DNA of 64,000 nt from Tannerellaceae bacterium (GCA_031271045.1 JAISWO010000017.1:124001-188000), one strand, 5' to 3'. Shown: positions 49,364 through 59,126, counted from the first letter of the stretch. Made by a program: numbers and translations. Notes: generated by a model not told the origin, from the sequence alone.

Positions 49364-50386
49364 TCAGGAAAAAATCTCATGCAGCGATTCCTGCAGGCGG
49401 TCGATGTCGGCGGCGCTGGTGTCCCACGAAGTGACTAAGCGGACTTCGGAGGAGGCTTCGTCCCAATAATAGAAGAAGTACTTTTCCGCCAACCGGCGGG
49501 CGGCCCAGGCGGGCATGGTGAAGAAGAGCTGGTTCGATTCGGGCTTCTGCGTGAAATGAATATCGGGATACGCCCTCAGGATGGCGGCCAAACGGGCGGC
49601 CTGACGGTTGGCATGGCTGGCATTGGTCAGCCACAGGTCGCCCTCGAGATAGGCCAGGAACTGCGCCGACAGGTAGCGCATCTTGGAGGCTAACTGCGCC
49701 GATTGCTTGCGGAAATACGGCAAACCGGCACTTAGCTCCGGACGGAACGAGACGATGGCCTCCCCCATCATCATCCCATTCTTGGTGCCGCCAAAACTGA
49801 GGATGTCGACGCCGGCGTCCGCCGTCAGCTCCTTCATCGAGCAGCCCAGCGAGGCGCAGGCGTTGGCCAGCCGGGCGCCGTCCATGTGCAGGTACATATC
49901 GTGCCGGTGCACGAGCGTGGCGATCGCCCGGATCTCGTCTGCCGTATAGACGGTGCCCAGCTCGGAGACCTGCGAGATATAAACGGCCCGGGGCTGCGAA
50001 TGGTGGCATACGCCGAAGTGGTGCAGGTGAGGAAGAAGCTGCTCCGGCGTCAGCTTGCCGTCGGACGAGGGAATGGCCGTCAGCGCGCAACCGCTCATCC
50101 GCGTCGGCGCCCCACATTCGTCTACGTAAATGTGCGCCGTCTGCGTGCATAAAATAGTATGATACGAACGGGTGACGGCCTGCAAAGCGACCGAATTGGC
50201 GCCCGTCCCGTTGAAGACAAGGAAGGGATCGGCCGACGGCCCGAACACCTCCTTCAGCTTCTTCTCCGCCGCCCGCGTATACGGATCGTCGCCGTAGCCT
50301 ACCGTATGGTCGCGATTTACTTCCACTATGGCATCCATTATCGAGGGATGCACGCCCGAATTGTTGTCACTGGCAAAACTTCTCAT
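49364..50386 (-). CDS. ltaE: Low-specificity L-threonine aldolase
   Basis: 340 residues. A PLP enzyme that splits threonine and allo-threonine into glycine and acetaldehyde. The N-terminus MRSFASDNNSGVHPSIMDAI matches Bacteroides LtaE, the cofactor lysine is in DILSFGGTKNGMMMGEA, and MYLHMDGARLANA supplies the Asp that holds the PLP nitrogen. Its own TACTTTTG box is at 50423-50416. With tdh at 25273 the cell has two routes for threonine breakdown. Confidence 0.93.
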   Translation of the reverse strand: MRSFASDNNSGVHPSIMDAIVEVNRDHTVGYGDDPYTRAAEKKLKEVFGPSADPFLVFNGTGANSVALQAVTRSYHTILCTQTAHIYVDECGAPTRMSGCALTAIPSSDGKLTPEQLLPHLHHFGVCHHSQPRAVYISQVSELGTVYTADEIRAIATLVHRHDMYLHMDGARLANACASLGCSMKELTADAGVDILSFGGTKNGMMMGEAIVSFRPELSAGLPYFRKQSAQLASKMRYLSAQFLAYLEGDLWLTNASHANRQAARLAAILRAYPDIHFTQKPESNQLFFTMPAWAARRLAEKYFFYYWDEASSEVRLVTSWDTSAADIDRLQESLHEIFS

Positions 50387-50435
50387 GGTCTGTATATTGT
50401 TTTTCGATTCAACGCCAAAAGTAATAAATAGTGAT

Positions 50436-50443
50436 TACATTTG
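50436..50443 (+). promoter_or_regulatory. -7 promoter element (TACATTTG) for the GH26 gene
   Basis: TACATTTG matches TAnnTTTG 45 bp before the ATG at 50489; the opposite-facing ltaE promoter is at 50423-50416. Confidence 0.5.
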
Positions 50444-50488
50444 CACCACAGGCATTCCTGTTCACAATGAACCTCTAAATTTTATATC

Positions 50489-51499
50489 ATGAAAACAAAA
50501 ACAATCCTTCTCCTGATTGCAAGCGCCCTCCTCTTGTCGTGCCAAACGCAATCGAAGTATCCCAATCCGGTAAACCCCAGCGCCACACCCGAAGCCCGCG
50601 CCTTGCTGGCTAACCTCTACCAGTCGGTCGAAGATGGCAACATCCTCTCGGCCCAGCAGCACAACGAATACCAGATGATGCGCCCCGAATGGTACGAACA
50701 AGACCGCGACCGTATCCTCGAAGCCTCCGGCAAAGTTCCCCTCATTTGGGGCGGGGACATGGGATGGGAAAGGCAAACCGTCGTCGACCGGGCCATCGAA
50801 GAGTTTGAAAAAGGACACATCATCACCCTCATGTGGCACTCGCAACGTCCCCTGGACGAAGGACCCACCATCTTCAAGGATCAATGCCAGGGCGAACTGA
50901 GCAACGAAGAATGGCAGCAGCTTGTCACCCCCGGCACCGACGCCCACAACGGATGGCTGGCCAAAGCCGACGAAGTGGCCGGATACCTCAAACAACTAAA
51001 AGATAAAAACATCCCCGTCCTGTGGCGACCTTACCACGAAATGAACGGCGAATGGTTCTGGTGGGGAGACCGCCGCGGCGAAGACGGCTTCGTCAAACTC
51101 TGGAAAATGATGTACGACCGCTACGTCAACCATCACCATCTCGACAACCTCCTCTGGGTATGGAACGCCAACGGTCCCCGCGACATACCCGGCGATACGG
51201 CCTACGATTACGCCCTTTTCTTCCCCGGCACAGAATACGTCGACGCTCTGGCAACCGACATTTATAATAATGATTGGAAACAAAGCCACCACGACCAGCT
51301 CATCGAACTGGGCGGAGGCAAACTCATTGCGCTCGGCGAAATAGGCAACGTACCCACCCCCGAAATCCTCCGGACGCAGAACAAATACGCCTGGTTTATG
51401 ATCTGGGCCGGCTTCACATCCCCCCGCCTCAACACACCGGAAGCCATCCGCGCCCTGTACGACCGCCCCCAGACCATCTCCTGGGAACCCAAACCCTGA
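50489..51499 (+). CDS. Glycoside hydrolase family 26 lipoprotein (beta-mannanase)
   Basis: 336 residues. The lipoprotein signal ends LLLSCQ (Cys18). The GH26 barrel shows PLIWGGDMGW, LMWHSQRPLD, PVLWRPYHEMNGEWFWWG with the acid/base Glu, and LIALGEIGNV with the nucleophile Glu. GH26 enzymes cut beta-1,4-mannans. There are no susC/susD genes or other mannan genes beside it, so it works alone or with distant partners. Confidence in the family is high, in substrate moderate. Confidence 0.93.
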   Translation: MKTKTILLLIASALLLSCQTQSKYPNPVNPSATPEARALLANLYQSVEDGNILSAQQHNEYQMMRPEWYEQDRDRILEASGKVPLIWGGDMGWERQTVVDRAIEEFEKGHIITLMWHSQRPLDEGPTIFKDQCQGELSNEEWQQLVTPGTDAHNGWLAKADEVAGYLKQLKDKNIPVLWRPYHEMNGEWFWWGDRRGEDGFVKLWKMMYDRYVNHHHLDNLLWVWNANGPRDIPGDTAYDYALFFPGTEYVDALATDIYNNDWKQSHHDQLIELGGGKLIALGEIGNVPTPEILRTQNKYAWFMIWAGFTSPRLNTPEAIRALYDRPQTISWEPKP

Positions 51500-51532
51500 A
51501 GCAGCACACAGAACAACAAATTCTGCGATTCA

Positions 51533-51564
51533 TTTGCTTTCTATCTGCGCATCCCTTACTTTTG
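51533..51564 (+). promoter_or_regulatory. Promoter of the aminotransferase operon (TTTG ... TACTTTTG)
   Basis: TTTG at 51533-51536 and TACTTTTG at 51557-51564 are 20 bp apart; the ATG follows 50 bp later. Confidence 0.55.
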
Positions 51565-51614
51565 TGTCGATTTTTTAAGATCAAACAACAATTAATCATT
51601 AAACACAGTAACGA

Positions 51615-52826
51615 ATGCCTCACATCTCCAAACGGGGAGTCAGCATGCCTGCCTCCCCTATCCGCAAACTTGTGCCGCTTGCCAACCAGGCCAAAGCCCG
51701 GGGAACCAAAGTTTATCACCTCAACATCGGACAGCCCGACCTGCGTACGCCCGAAGTAGCGCTCGACGCCCTGAAAAACGTCGACCGCCAGGTGCTCGAA
51801 TACTCGCCCAGCGAAGGCATCCGCAGTTTCCGCGAAAAACTGACAGCCTACTATGCGAAGTTCAACATATTGGTAGACGTGGAAGACATCATCATCACCA
51901 CCGGAGGATCCGAAGCCGTACTCTTCTCCTTCATGGCCTGCCTCGACCCGGGCGACGAAATCATCGTCCCCGAACCAGCCTACGCCAACTATATGGCCTT
52001 CGCCATCTCCAGCGGAGCCGTCATCAAGACCATCCCCTCCACCATCGACGAAGGATTTGCCCTCCCCTCACTCGAGAAGTTCGAACAACTCATCACACCC
52101 CGCACCAAAGCCATCCTCATCTGCAATCCCAACAACCCGACGGGATATCTCTACACCCAGAAAGAAATGAGCCAGATCCGCGACATCGTCGCCAAGTACG
52201 ACCTCTTCCTCTTCTCCGACGAAGTCTACCGCGAGTTCTGCTACACCGGCGCCCCCTACATCTCGGCCTTCCACCTGAAAGGAATCGAAAACAACGTCGT
52301 GCTGATCGACTCCGTCTCCAAACGGTACAGCGAATGTGGCATCCGCATCGGCGCCATCATCACCAAGAACCGGATGATACGCGAAAACGTCATGAAATGG
52401 TGCCAGGCGCGCCTCAGTCCTCCACTGATCGGCCAGATCATAGCCGAAGCCTCGCTCGAAGCGCCCGAAGAATACATGCTCGAAGTATACAATGAATACG
52501 TCGAACGGCGCAAGTTCCTGGTCGACGGACTGAATCGTATCCCCGGATGCTACTCCCCTATCCCGATGGGAGCCTTCTATACCGTAGCCAAACTCCCGGT
52601 CGACGACGCCGACAAGTTCTGCGCCTGGTGCCTCTCCGACTTCGAATACGAAGGACAAACCGTCATGATGGCCCCCGCTTCCGGCTTCTATACCACCCCC
52701 GGCCTGGGCAAAGACCAGGTGCGCATCGCCTACGTATTGAAAAAGGAAGATCTCGCCAAGGCCCTCGAAGTACTGGCTAAGGCGCTCGAAACCTACAACA
52801 ACACATGTCCGTCGAGTTTTTCATAG
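51615..52826 (+). CDS. Class I aminotransferase, aspartate aminotransferase-like
   Basis: 403 residues. A PLP fold-type I transaminase with LNIGQPDLRTP, TTGGSEAVLFSFMACLDPGD, ICNPNNPTGYLYT (NPNNPTG binds the cofactor phosphate and substrate), and SVSKRYSECGIRIG with the Schiff-base lysine. The pattern suits aspartate or a related aminotransferase of the AspB/PatA clade. It overlaps the downstream permease gene by 22 bp, so the two are co-transcribed without an obvious shared pathway. Confidence 0.92.
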   Translation: MPHISKRGVSMPASPIRKLVPLANQAKARGTKVYHLNIGQPDLRTPEVALDALKNVDRQVLEYSPSEGIRSFREKLTAYYAKFNILVDVEDIIITTGGSEAVLFSFMACLDPGDEIIVPEPAYANYMAFAISSGAVIKTIPSTIDEGFALPSLEKFEQLITPRTKAILICNPNNPTGYLYTQKEMSQIRDIVAKYDLFLFSDEVYREFCYTGAPYISAFHLKGIENNVVLIDSVSKRYSECGIRIGAIITKNRMIRENVMKWCQARLSPPLIGQIIAEASLEAPEEYMLEVYNEYVERRKFLVDGLNRIPGCYSPIPMGAFYTVAKLPVDDADKFCAWCLSDFEYEGQTVMMAPASGFYTTPGLGKDQVRIAYVLKKEDLAKALEVLAKALETYNNTCPSSFS

Positions 52827-54049
52827 CCCGGAGAATCTATTCCCAGACCGAAGGAAACCGCCGGACCATGCCCCCCGCCGTCCGCGTAGCCCTCATCGGC
52901 ATAGCCCTGGGAATGGCCGTCATGATCCTCGCCGTAGCCATCATCACAGGTTTCAAGAAAGAAGTAAGGAATAAGGTCATCGGATTCGGTTCGCACATCC
53001 GCATAACCAACTTAGATAATAACACATCCTACGAAACAGCGCCCATCACCCTGAGCGACTCCTTGCTACACCTCCTGCGCTCGCACCCGGACGTTCGCCA
53101 CGCCGAAGCCTTCGCCACCAAACCGGGCATCCTCAAGACCGATACCGACTTCCAGGGTATCGTCCTCAAAGGCGTTGACGAACGCTTCGACTGGACTTTC
53201 TTCCGCGATAACCTGCGCGAAGGCGACGTCTTCCATATCGACACCGCAGAGATATCGACCCAGGCACTCATCTCGCGCTACTTGGCCAACCTGCTCAGAT
53301 TGGAGACCGGCGATACGTTCCTTACTTATTTCGTGCAAGACAACGTTCGCGCCCGGCGTTTTACCATCAGCGGCATTTACGAAACCGGCTTCATCGACTA
53401 CGACAAGCTCTTCGTCCTGACCGACATCAGGCAAATCCGCCGCCTCAACGGCTGGGCAGGCAACGAGGCCAGCGGATTGGAGCTCCGGGTAAGCGATTAC
53501 GAACAGGTCGACCGCATAGCCGAAGACCTGTTCTATGCCCTCTCCGAGCGCCCCGACGAGAGGGGAAACATCCTCTACGTCCGCTCCATCAAAGAGTTGA
53601 ATCCGATGATATTCAGTTGGCTCGACGTCCTGGATACGAACGTCGCCGTGATACTTATACTCATGCTCGCCGTCGCCGGCTTTACGATGATATCCGGACT
53701 GCTGGTCGTCATCCTCGGACGTATCCGCATGATCGGCATCCTCAAAGCGTTGGGAGAAAGCAACCGCAGTATCCGGAAAATCTTCCTCTACATCTCCTTC
53801 TTCCTCATCGGCCGGGGAATGATATGGGGCAACCTCACCGGCATCTCCCTTTGCCTCTTGCAGTCCACCTTCCGTCTCTTCCGCTTAGATCCTTCGACGT
53901 ATTACCTCGACGCCGTCCCCATCGACCTCAACCTTCACTCCCTGCTACTACTCAACCTCGGCGCCCTCGCAGCTTCCATGCTCATGATGCTTGCCCCCTC
54001 CCACCTGATCACCAAGGTAGAGCCTTCCCGCAGCATCCGCTTCGAATAA
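52805..54049 (+). CDS. LolC/LolE-like ABC transporter permease
   Basis: 414 residues. An N-terminal helix (ALIGIALGMAVMILAVAIITGFKK) is followed by a periplasmic MacB-like domain and three further helices near the C-terminus, in the FtsX/LolE arrangement (ISGLLVVILGRIRMIGILKALG is the family's signature coupling region). Such permeases extract lipoproteins or export lipids with a LolD-type ATPase, which is not next to it. It begins inside the aminotransferase gene and ends in a convergent gap of 64 bp with the glycosyltransferase gene. Confidence 0.9.
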   Translation: MSVEFFIARRIYSQTEGNRRTMPPAVRVALIGIALGMAVMILAVAIITGFKKEVRNKVIGFGSHIRITNLDNNTSYETAPITLSDSLLHLLRSHPDVRHAEAFATKPGILKTDTDFQGIVLKGVDERFDWTFFRDNLREGDVFHIDTAEISTQALISRYLANLLRLETGDTFLTYFVQDNVRARRFTISGIYETGFIDYDKLFVLTDIRQIRRLNGWAGNEASGLELRVSDYEQVDRIAEDLFYALSERPDERGNILYVRSIKELNPMIFSWLDVLDTNVAVILILMLAVAGFTMISGLLVVILGRIRMIGILKALGESNRSIRKIFLYISFFLIGRGMIWGNLTGISLCLLQSTFRLFRLDPSTYYLDAVPIDLNLHSLLLLNLGALAASMLMMLAPSHLITKVEPSRSIRFE

Positions 54050-54113
54050 GCCCCTCTACTCTACCCTGCCTTGCCTTGCGTATTTATCGCTATTAGTTTG
54101 GTGGCGACGCACG

Positions 54114-55295
54114 TCATTTGCCGCCGCCGAGGGTGAAGGTGTAGTCGCGTTTGCGGTGGAAGAGGTGATAGATGCGAAGGTAAAGGCTGATGGAGAGATC
54201 CACTATTTCGAGGAAAGGCAGCCAGGCGGTGAAAGGGGGTTGTTGCAACATCGTTGCCGTCTTTTTCCAGACTATGGCTTTCACGATGTAGAGGAGGGTG
54301 TACAGCAAGGCGCCCAACAGGATCGCTTGCAGATGAGCGCCAAAGGCTCCCGCCGTGATGAGGGCTGCAACGGAGACGAGGAAGAGGGCGGCGCTCAGCT
54401 TCTCCATCCGGTAAAAGAGCAAGCGGTTACCTTTGAAATAAGCCTGTGTGGCAGCGCGTGCTATCCGCATTTCTTTCCATGCTGCAAAACAATCGAAGGG
54501 TGCCATCCCGGTTATGCTGGCCGGAGTGTATGTGACGCAAGTGTTCCGTCCGGTAGCCGATTCGTTGATGAAGAGGTTGTCGTCGCCAGCATGAAGGCCT
54601 AAGGAATGACTGTATCCTTTTTGCTCGTAAAAGAGCGTTTTGCGGTATGAGAGGTTCTTTCCGTTCCCGCTGTACGGGCGGTTGACGAGGGCGGCCGAGA
54701 TGTATTGCACGCCGGCTATCAGGTTGTCATAGGCGGCGAGTTTGTGGAAGAAGCCTGCGTGGGTACGGTAGGCGCAAAATCCCAGGACGATGGACGTCTG
54801 CCCGGTGTAGTTGCGTACCATCGCCCGGATCCATTGGTCTGTAAGGGGGCAGCAACCGGCTTCGGTGAATAGCAGGATATCGTTTTTGGCTGCCTTGACG
54901 CCTATCATGAGCGAGAGTTTGCGGCGACTCAAGTATTTGGATTCCTGGGGGGTGAAGGTGTGATAGAGATGGGGATAGTCGTTGGCGAAGAGTTTCAGTA
55001 TGTCGTCGCTTTCGGTCGTAGAGCCGTCGTTGACAACGATTACTTCGTATTGCGGATAGTCCTGCTTGAGCAATGCAGGGAGATTCTCTTTCAGATAGAA
55101 CGATTCCTTGTTGGCATAGACAATGACGGAGACCGGCGGCCAGGCGTCCGGTTCCTCCGGTTTGGGTTGCAGGGGCGCTTTGCGGCAGGGGCGCAAATAC
55201 GTAATCCGGTAATAGAGCAATTGTATGACAAAACATACGGCGGCGGCTCCGGCCAATAGCAGCTCAAGCATGGAGAAGACAGCGAAACGATCCAT
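54114..55295 (-). CDS. Membrane-bound family 2 glycosyltransferase
   Basis: 393 residues from the ATG at 55295. A first helix (LELLLAGAAAVCFVIQLLYY) is followed by a GT-A domain: PPVSVIVYANKESFYLKENLPALL, YEVIVVNDGSTTESDDI with the nucleotide-binding Asp, ILLFTEAGCCPLTDQWI (the usual DxD is EAG here) and HAGDDNLFIN. Two more hydrophobic segments at the C-terminus. Substrates are unknown; the changed DxD triad makes metal use uncertain. It is the last gene of the lysC-lysA transcript, 9 bp after lysA. Confidence 0.87.
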   Translation of the reverse strand: MDRFAVFSMLELLLAGAAAVCFVIQLLYYRITYLRPCRKAPLQPKPEEPDAWPPVSVIVYANKESFYLKENLPALLKQDYPQYEVIVVNDGSTTESDDILKLFANDYPHLYHTFTPQESKYLSRRKLSLMIGVKAAKNDILLFTEAGCCPLTDQWIRAMVRNYTGQTSIVLGFCAYRTHAGFFHKLAAYDNLIAGVQYISAALVNRPYSGNGKNLSYRKTLFYEQKGYSHSLGLHAGDDNLFINESATGRNTCVTYTPASITGMAPFDCFAAWKEMRIARAATQAYFKGNRLLFYRMEKLSAALFLVSVAALITAGAFGAHLQAILLGALLYTLLYIVKAIVWKKTATMLQQPPFTAWLPFLEIVDLSISLYLRIYHLFHRKRDYTFTLGGGK

Positions 55296-55303
55296 TGGCT
55301 TCG

Positions 55304-56461
55304 TTATAGGGTGTCGGAAAAGTATGCGGAAGGAAGTTTGCGGCAGTTGTATTGCGAGGCCATGACTTCGCCGTAGGCACCGGCGCTGCGGAGCGCCAGC
55401 AGGTCGCTGCGGCGGACTTTGTTCAGCTTTACGTCGCGGCCGAAAACGTCGGACGATTCGCAGATGGGGCCTACAACGTCGTAAGTTTCCGCTTCTTCGT
55501 CGCTTGTGATGTTTTCGATCCGGTGGTAGGAATCGTACATAGCGGGGCGGAGCAGTTCGGTAAAACCGGCGTCGAGGATGGCAAAGCGTTTTGTCTCGCC
55601 TTCTTTTACGTACAGCGCCTTGGAGATGAGGGAGCCGCATTGGGCTACGATAGAGCGTCCGGGCTCGAAGTGGACGTGTTGTCCGTCGCGCCGACGGAAG
55701 AGTTGGTGGATGAGTGCAAAGTAGTTTTCGAAATCGGCTACCGGTAGATGGTCCGGATGGTAATAGTCGATTCCCAGTCCTCCGCCGAAGTTGACGTTTT
55801 CCAGGCGTATGCCGCGGGCTTCGAGGTTGTCCTGTATGTCGTTGGCGCGGAAGACGAGGTTTTGGAAGGCGGAAAGGTCTGTGATCTGCGATCCGATGTG
55901 GAAGTGGATTCCCTTCAGTTTTATTTCCTGCATGGCGGAGAGTTCGTCGAGGACTCCGTTTAATTGTCCGAGATTGATGCCGAATTTGTTTTCTTTCATG
56001 CCGGTGGTGATTTTGGCATGGGTATGGGCGTCTACTTCGGGGTTGATACGGAGGGCGACGGGGACTGTTGTGCCTTTGGTGGCGGCTATGTCGCGGATGA
56101 CTTTCAGTTCGGCAATGGACTCAACGTTGAAGCATGAGATGTTGTTGTCTAAGCCCAGGATGATTTCCCAGTCGGCTTTGCCTACGCCGGCGAAGACTAT
56201 TGTTGCAGGGGGGAATCCGGCGTCCAGGGCGGCCTGTATTTCGCCTCCGCTGACGCAGTCGGCTCCCAGTCCGCTTTGGGCGATGAGCGAGAGGATGCGG
56301 GGGTTGGCATTGGCTTTTACGGCGTAATGGATGTGGTAGTTGTATTTTGCGGCTTCTGTTTTTACGACGTTCAGGGTTTCATTCAGCAGGGCGATGTCGT
56401 AGTAATAGAAGGGGGTTGGGAGGGTCTTCAATTTTTCGACCGGGAAGGTTCCTTTCAGCAT
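55304..56461 (-). CDS. lysA: Diaminopimelate decarboxylase
   Basis: 385 residues. PLP enzyme that makes L-lysine from meso-diaminopimelate. The cofactor lysine is K49 in HYAVKANANP; KGIHFHIGSQ, VNFGGGLGIDY and FEPGRSIVA build the site, and CESSDVFGRD contributes the cysteine from the second subunit. The length is typical. It lies 9 bp downstream of lysC and feeds lysine synthesis and, upstream of it, peptidoglycan diaminopimelate. Confidence 0.95.
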   Translation of the reverse strand: MLKGTFPVEKLKTLPTPFYYYDIALLNETLNVVKTEAAKYNYHIHYAVKANANPRILSLIAQSGLGADCVSGGEIQAALDAGFPPATIVFAGVGKADWEIILGLDNNISCFNVESIAELKVIRDIAATKGTTVPVALRINPEVDAHTHAKITTGMKENKFGINLGQLNGVLDELSAMQEIKLKGIHFHIGSQITDLSAFQNLVFRANDIQDNLEARGIRLENVNFGGGLGIDYYHPDHLPVADFENYFALIHQLFRRRDGQHVHFEPGRSIVAQCGSLISKALYVKEGETKRFAILDAGFTELLRPAMYDSYHRIENITSDEEAETYDVVGPICESSDVFGRDVKLNKVRRSDLLALRSAGAYGEVMASQYNCRKLPSAYFSDTL

Positions 56462-56470
56462 GATTGTTTG

Positions 56471-57781
56471 TTAATTAAAAAGGTTTTTACTCAGGGACTG
56501 TAAGGCTCTTTGTTTGTCTGTGGATTTGACCAGCAGGGAGACGTTGTAGTTGCTTCCGCCGTAGGAAATCATCCTCAGGGGGATGTTTTTGAGGGCGTTT
56601 ACGATGCTGGCTTCGAAGCCTACGTTTTCCCATTCCATATCGCCGACGACGCAGATGATGACCATGTCGGCGTCGACGCTGACGGCTCCGAATTTTTTCA
56701 GGTCGTCGACGATTTCGTCCAGCCGTTTGCAGTTGTCGATGGTGCAGGAGATGCCGACTTCGGAGGTGGTTACCATGTCGATGGGCGTCTGGTAGTTTTC
56801 GAATATTTCGAACACTTTACGCAGGAAGCCGGTGGCCAGCAGCATGCGTCCGCTTTTTATTTTGATGGCTGTGATATTGTCTTTGGCGGCGACGGCTTTG
56901 ATGCGTCCTTTTTCCGTCACGTTGGAGATGAGGGTGCCTTGTGCGTCGGGTTGCAGGGTATTGAGCAGACGGACGGGGATATTGTTGAGTTTGGCCGGCA
57001 GGATGCAGGTGGGGTGGAGTATTTTGGCTCCGAAGTAGGCGAGTTCGGCGGCTTCTTCGAAGTGGAGGCGCCGGACGGGGGAGGTGTTTTCGACGAAGCG
57101 GGGGTCGTTGTTGTGCATTCCGTCAATGTCGGTCCAGATCTGCACTTCTTCGGCGTGTATGGCGGCGCCGATGAGGGAGGCGGTATAATCGCTTCCGCCG
57201 CGCTGGAGGTTGTCTACTTCTCCGTAGGCGTTGCGGCAGATATATCCCTGGGTGAGGTAGAGGTCGGCATCCCGGTGTTCGTCGAGCAGTTTGTTGAGTT
57301 TTTCCCGGATGTAGACGGGGTCGGGTTCGGCGTTTTTGTTGGTGCGCATATAGTCGAGTGCGGGGAGGACGACGGAATTGATGCCCGATTCCTGAAGGTA
57401 GAGGTTCATCATACCGGTGGAGAGGAGTTCACCTTGTGCCAGGACGACACGTTCTTCAAAGAGGGTGAAGAGGTCTTTGGCGAAGGTGCGGATGTAATCA
57501 AAATGGCAGGCGATGAGTTCGTTCCCCCTTTGTTTATATTCGGAGGTGCGATAAAGTTGTTCTGCATGCTCGTAATATTTGATGGCGAGTTTGTTGATAA
57601 TCTCACTGGCTCCGTCGGGGTTTTTCCGGTAGAGGTATTCGGAGATTTCGACTAATGAGTTGGTTGTTCCCGACATGGCGGACAGGACAACGATATTGCG
57701 GTTTCCTTCGATCAGGTTGGCCACATCGATCATTCGTTGCGCCGAGCCTACGGAGGTACCGCCAAACTTTAACACTTTCAT
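56471..57781 (-). CDS. lysC: Aspartokinase (monofunctional, lysine-sensitive type)
   Basis: 436 residues from the ATG at 57781 (MKVLKFGGTSVGSAQRM). The kinase domain has the KFGGTS motif and GGSDYTASLIGAAIHAEEVQIWTDIDG; two ACT domains follow (VISIK-like AIKIKSGRMLLATGFL and VDADMVIICVVG), which usually bind the inhibitory lysine. It phosphorylates aspartate, the first step toward lysine, threonine and methionine. A TAACTTTG -7 box at 57831-57824 gives it its own promoter, so it can be expressed apart from the his genes upstream. Confidence 0.95.
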   Translation of the reverse strand: MKVLKFGGTSVGSAQRMIDVANLIEGNRNIVVLSAMSGTTNSLVEISEYLYRKNPDGASEIINKLAIKYYEHAEQLYRTSEYKQRGNELIACHFDYIRTFAKDLFTLFEERVVLAQGELLSTGMMNLYLQESGINSVVLPALDYMRTNKNAEPDPVYIREKLNKLLDEHRDADLYLTQGYICRNAYGEVDNLQRGGSDYTASLIGAAIHAEEVQIWTDIDGMHNNDPRFVENTSPVRRLHFEEAAELAYFGAKILHPTCILPAKLNNIPVRLLNTLQPDAQGTLISNVTEKGRIKAVAAKDNITAIKIKSGRMLLATGFLRKVFEIFENYQTPIDMVTTSEVGISCTIDNCKRLDEIVDDLKKFGAVSVDADMVIICVVGDMEWENVGFEASIVNALKNIPLRMISYGGSNYNVSLLVKSTDKQRALQSLSKNLFN

Positions 57782-57823
57782 TTTTGTTCGTTCTATTAAA
57801 TTGTTTTTTGTATCAAAAGTGGG

Positions 57824-57831
57824 CAAAGTTA
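57824..57831 (-). promoter_or_regulatory. -7 promoter element (TAACTTTG) for lysC-lysA
   Basis: CAAAGTTA on the plus strand; an exact TAnnTTTG match 43 bp before lysC, inside the gap after the FtsE-like gene. Confidence 0.5.
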
Positions 57832-57840
57832 CGGTTTTTT

Positions 57841-58521
57841 TCAGTCTTCCACATCGCTGAGGTCTCCATTCTCGCACTTTACTATGCGGGCAGGGAAGTC
57901 TCGCACCATATTATAGTTGTGCGTTGTCATAATGACGGCTGTTCCCCGGCGGCAGATGTTGTGGAGGAGTTGTACGATCTGGGCGCTTGTTTGGGGGTCT
58001 AAGTTGCCGGTTGGTTCGTCGGCCAGTATGAGTTTGGGTTCATTCAGCAGGGCGCGGGCTATGACGATGCGTTGCTGTTCGCCGCCTGAGAGTTCGTGGG
58101 GGCGTTTGTAGCCTTTGTTGGTCATACCTACGCGGTTAAGTACGTCGTTGATGCGGGTTTCGATTTCATCTTTTTGGGTCCATCCGGTGGCTTTGAGGAC
58201 AAATTCGAGGTTGCTGTTGACGGTGCGGTCGGTCAGCAGTTGGAAATCCTGGAAGACGATGCCTAATTTCCGTCGCAGGAAAGGTATCTCGTTGTATTTG
58301 ATTTTACGCAGGTTGTATTCCATCAGCCGTGCGCGTCCGTGGAGGATGGGTATTTCGCAGTAGAGGGCTTTCAGGAGGCTGCTTTTTCCGGAGCCGACTT
58401 TTCCGATGATATAGACAAATTCTCCGTTGCCGAGCGTCAGGGAGGCGTTGTGGAGGATCAGGTTTTCGTCGCGCTGGATGTCGATGTGTTCCAGGCGCAG
58501 CAGCGAGGATTCGGTTGCCAT
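57841..58521 (-). CDS. FtsE-like ABC transporter ATPase
   Basis: 226 residues. Walker A is GKVGSGKSS near 37-45, the signature is [23 protein letters not shown] and Walker [14 protein letters not shown]; the [16 protein letters not shown] switch histidine follows. The size and sequence are those of FtsE, which works with FtsX in cell division and envelope hydrolase control. No ftsX lies next to it. The gene is 5 bp downstream of hisIE, so it is part of the his transcript; lysC downstream has its own promoter. Confidence 0.9.
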   Translation of the reverse strand: MATESSLLRLEHIDIQRDENLILHNASLTLGNGEFVYIIGKVGSGKSSLLKALYCEIPILHGRARLMEYNLRKIKYNEIPFLRRKLGIVFQDFQLLTDRTVNSNLEFVLKATGWTQKDEIETRINDVLNRVGMTNKGYKRPHELSGGEQQRIVIARALLNEPKLILADEPTGNLDPQTSAQIVQLLHNICRRGTAVIMTTHNYNMVRDFPARIVKCENGDLSDVED

Positions 58522-58526
58522 GGGTT

Positions 58527-59126
58527 TTATGCTTTATGTCTTTTCTGTAATTCGCGGCAGAGGTCTTCGAGGCGGAGGCCTTTGGCGGTGAGGAGCACCA
58601 TGAGGTGATACATCAGGTCGGCGGCTTCGTAGACGAGTTGTTCTTCTGTCCCGTTGGTTGCTTCGATGACGGTTTCGACGGCTTCTTCGCCTACTTTCTG
58701 CGCCATACGGTTGATGCCTTTGAGGAAGAGGGTGGTAGTGTACGAGCCTTCGGGCATTTCCTGGCGGCGTTGTTCGATGAGGTTTTGCAATTGGCGGAGG
58801 AAGAGTATATCGTCTTCGGTATTGCTTTCGCCGAAGCAGGTGTCGTCGCCCGTATGGCAGACCGGGCCTGCCGGACGGGCTTTCAGGAGCAGGGTATCGC
58901 TGTCGCAATCCAACAGTATGCCGGTTACCTGCAAGGTATTCCCGCTTGTTTCTCCTTTCATCCACAACCGTTTCCTGGTCCGGCTGAAGAAGGTTACTTT
59001 GCCGGTCTCTTTTGTTTTCTCAAAAGCTTCTTCGTTCATATAGCCGAGCATCAGGACTTTGCCTGTTTTGTCGTCCTGGATAACGGCGGGCACTAAGCCA
59101 CCCGTTTTTTCAAAATCTATTTTCAT
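58527..59126 (-). CDS. hisIE: HisIE, phosphoribosyl-AMP cyclohydrolase / phosphoribosyl-ATP pyrophosphatase
   Basis: 199 residues from the ATG at 59126. The N-terminal half (HisI) has VLMLGYMNEEAFEKT, TFFSRTRKRLWMKGETSGN and CHTGDDTCFG with zinc-binding cysteines. The C-terminal half (HisE) has FLRQLQNLIEQR, VGEEAVETVIEA and EAADLMYHLMVLL. The fused enzyme catalyses steps 2 and 3 of histidine synthesis. Array of 21-bp repeats lies directly upstream, between hisF and this gene. Confidence 0.95.
   Translation of the reverse strand: MKIDFEKTGGLVPAVIQDDKTGKVLMLGYMNEEAFEKTKETGKVTFFSRTRKRLWMKGETSGNTLQVTGILLDCDSDTLLLKARPAGPVCHTGDDTCFGESNTEDDILFLRQLQNLIEQRRQEMPEGSYTTTLFLKGINRMAQKVGEEAVETVIEATNGTEEQLVYEAADLMYHLMVLLTAKGLRLEDLCRELQKRHKA

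Noticed and set aside
56510..57655. 381-codon frame antisense to lysC
   Set aside because: Glycine, valine and aspartate-rich shadow of lysC; no recognisable motif.
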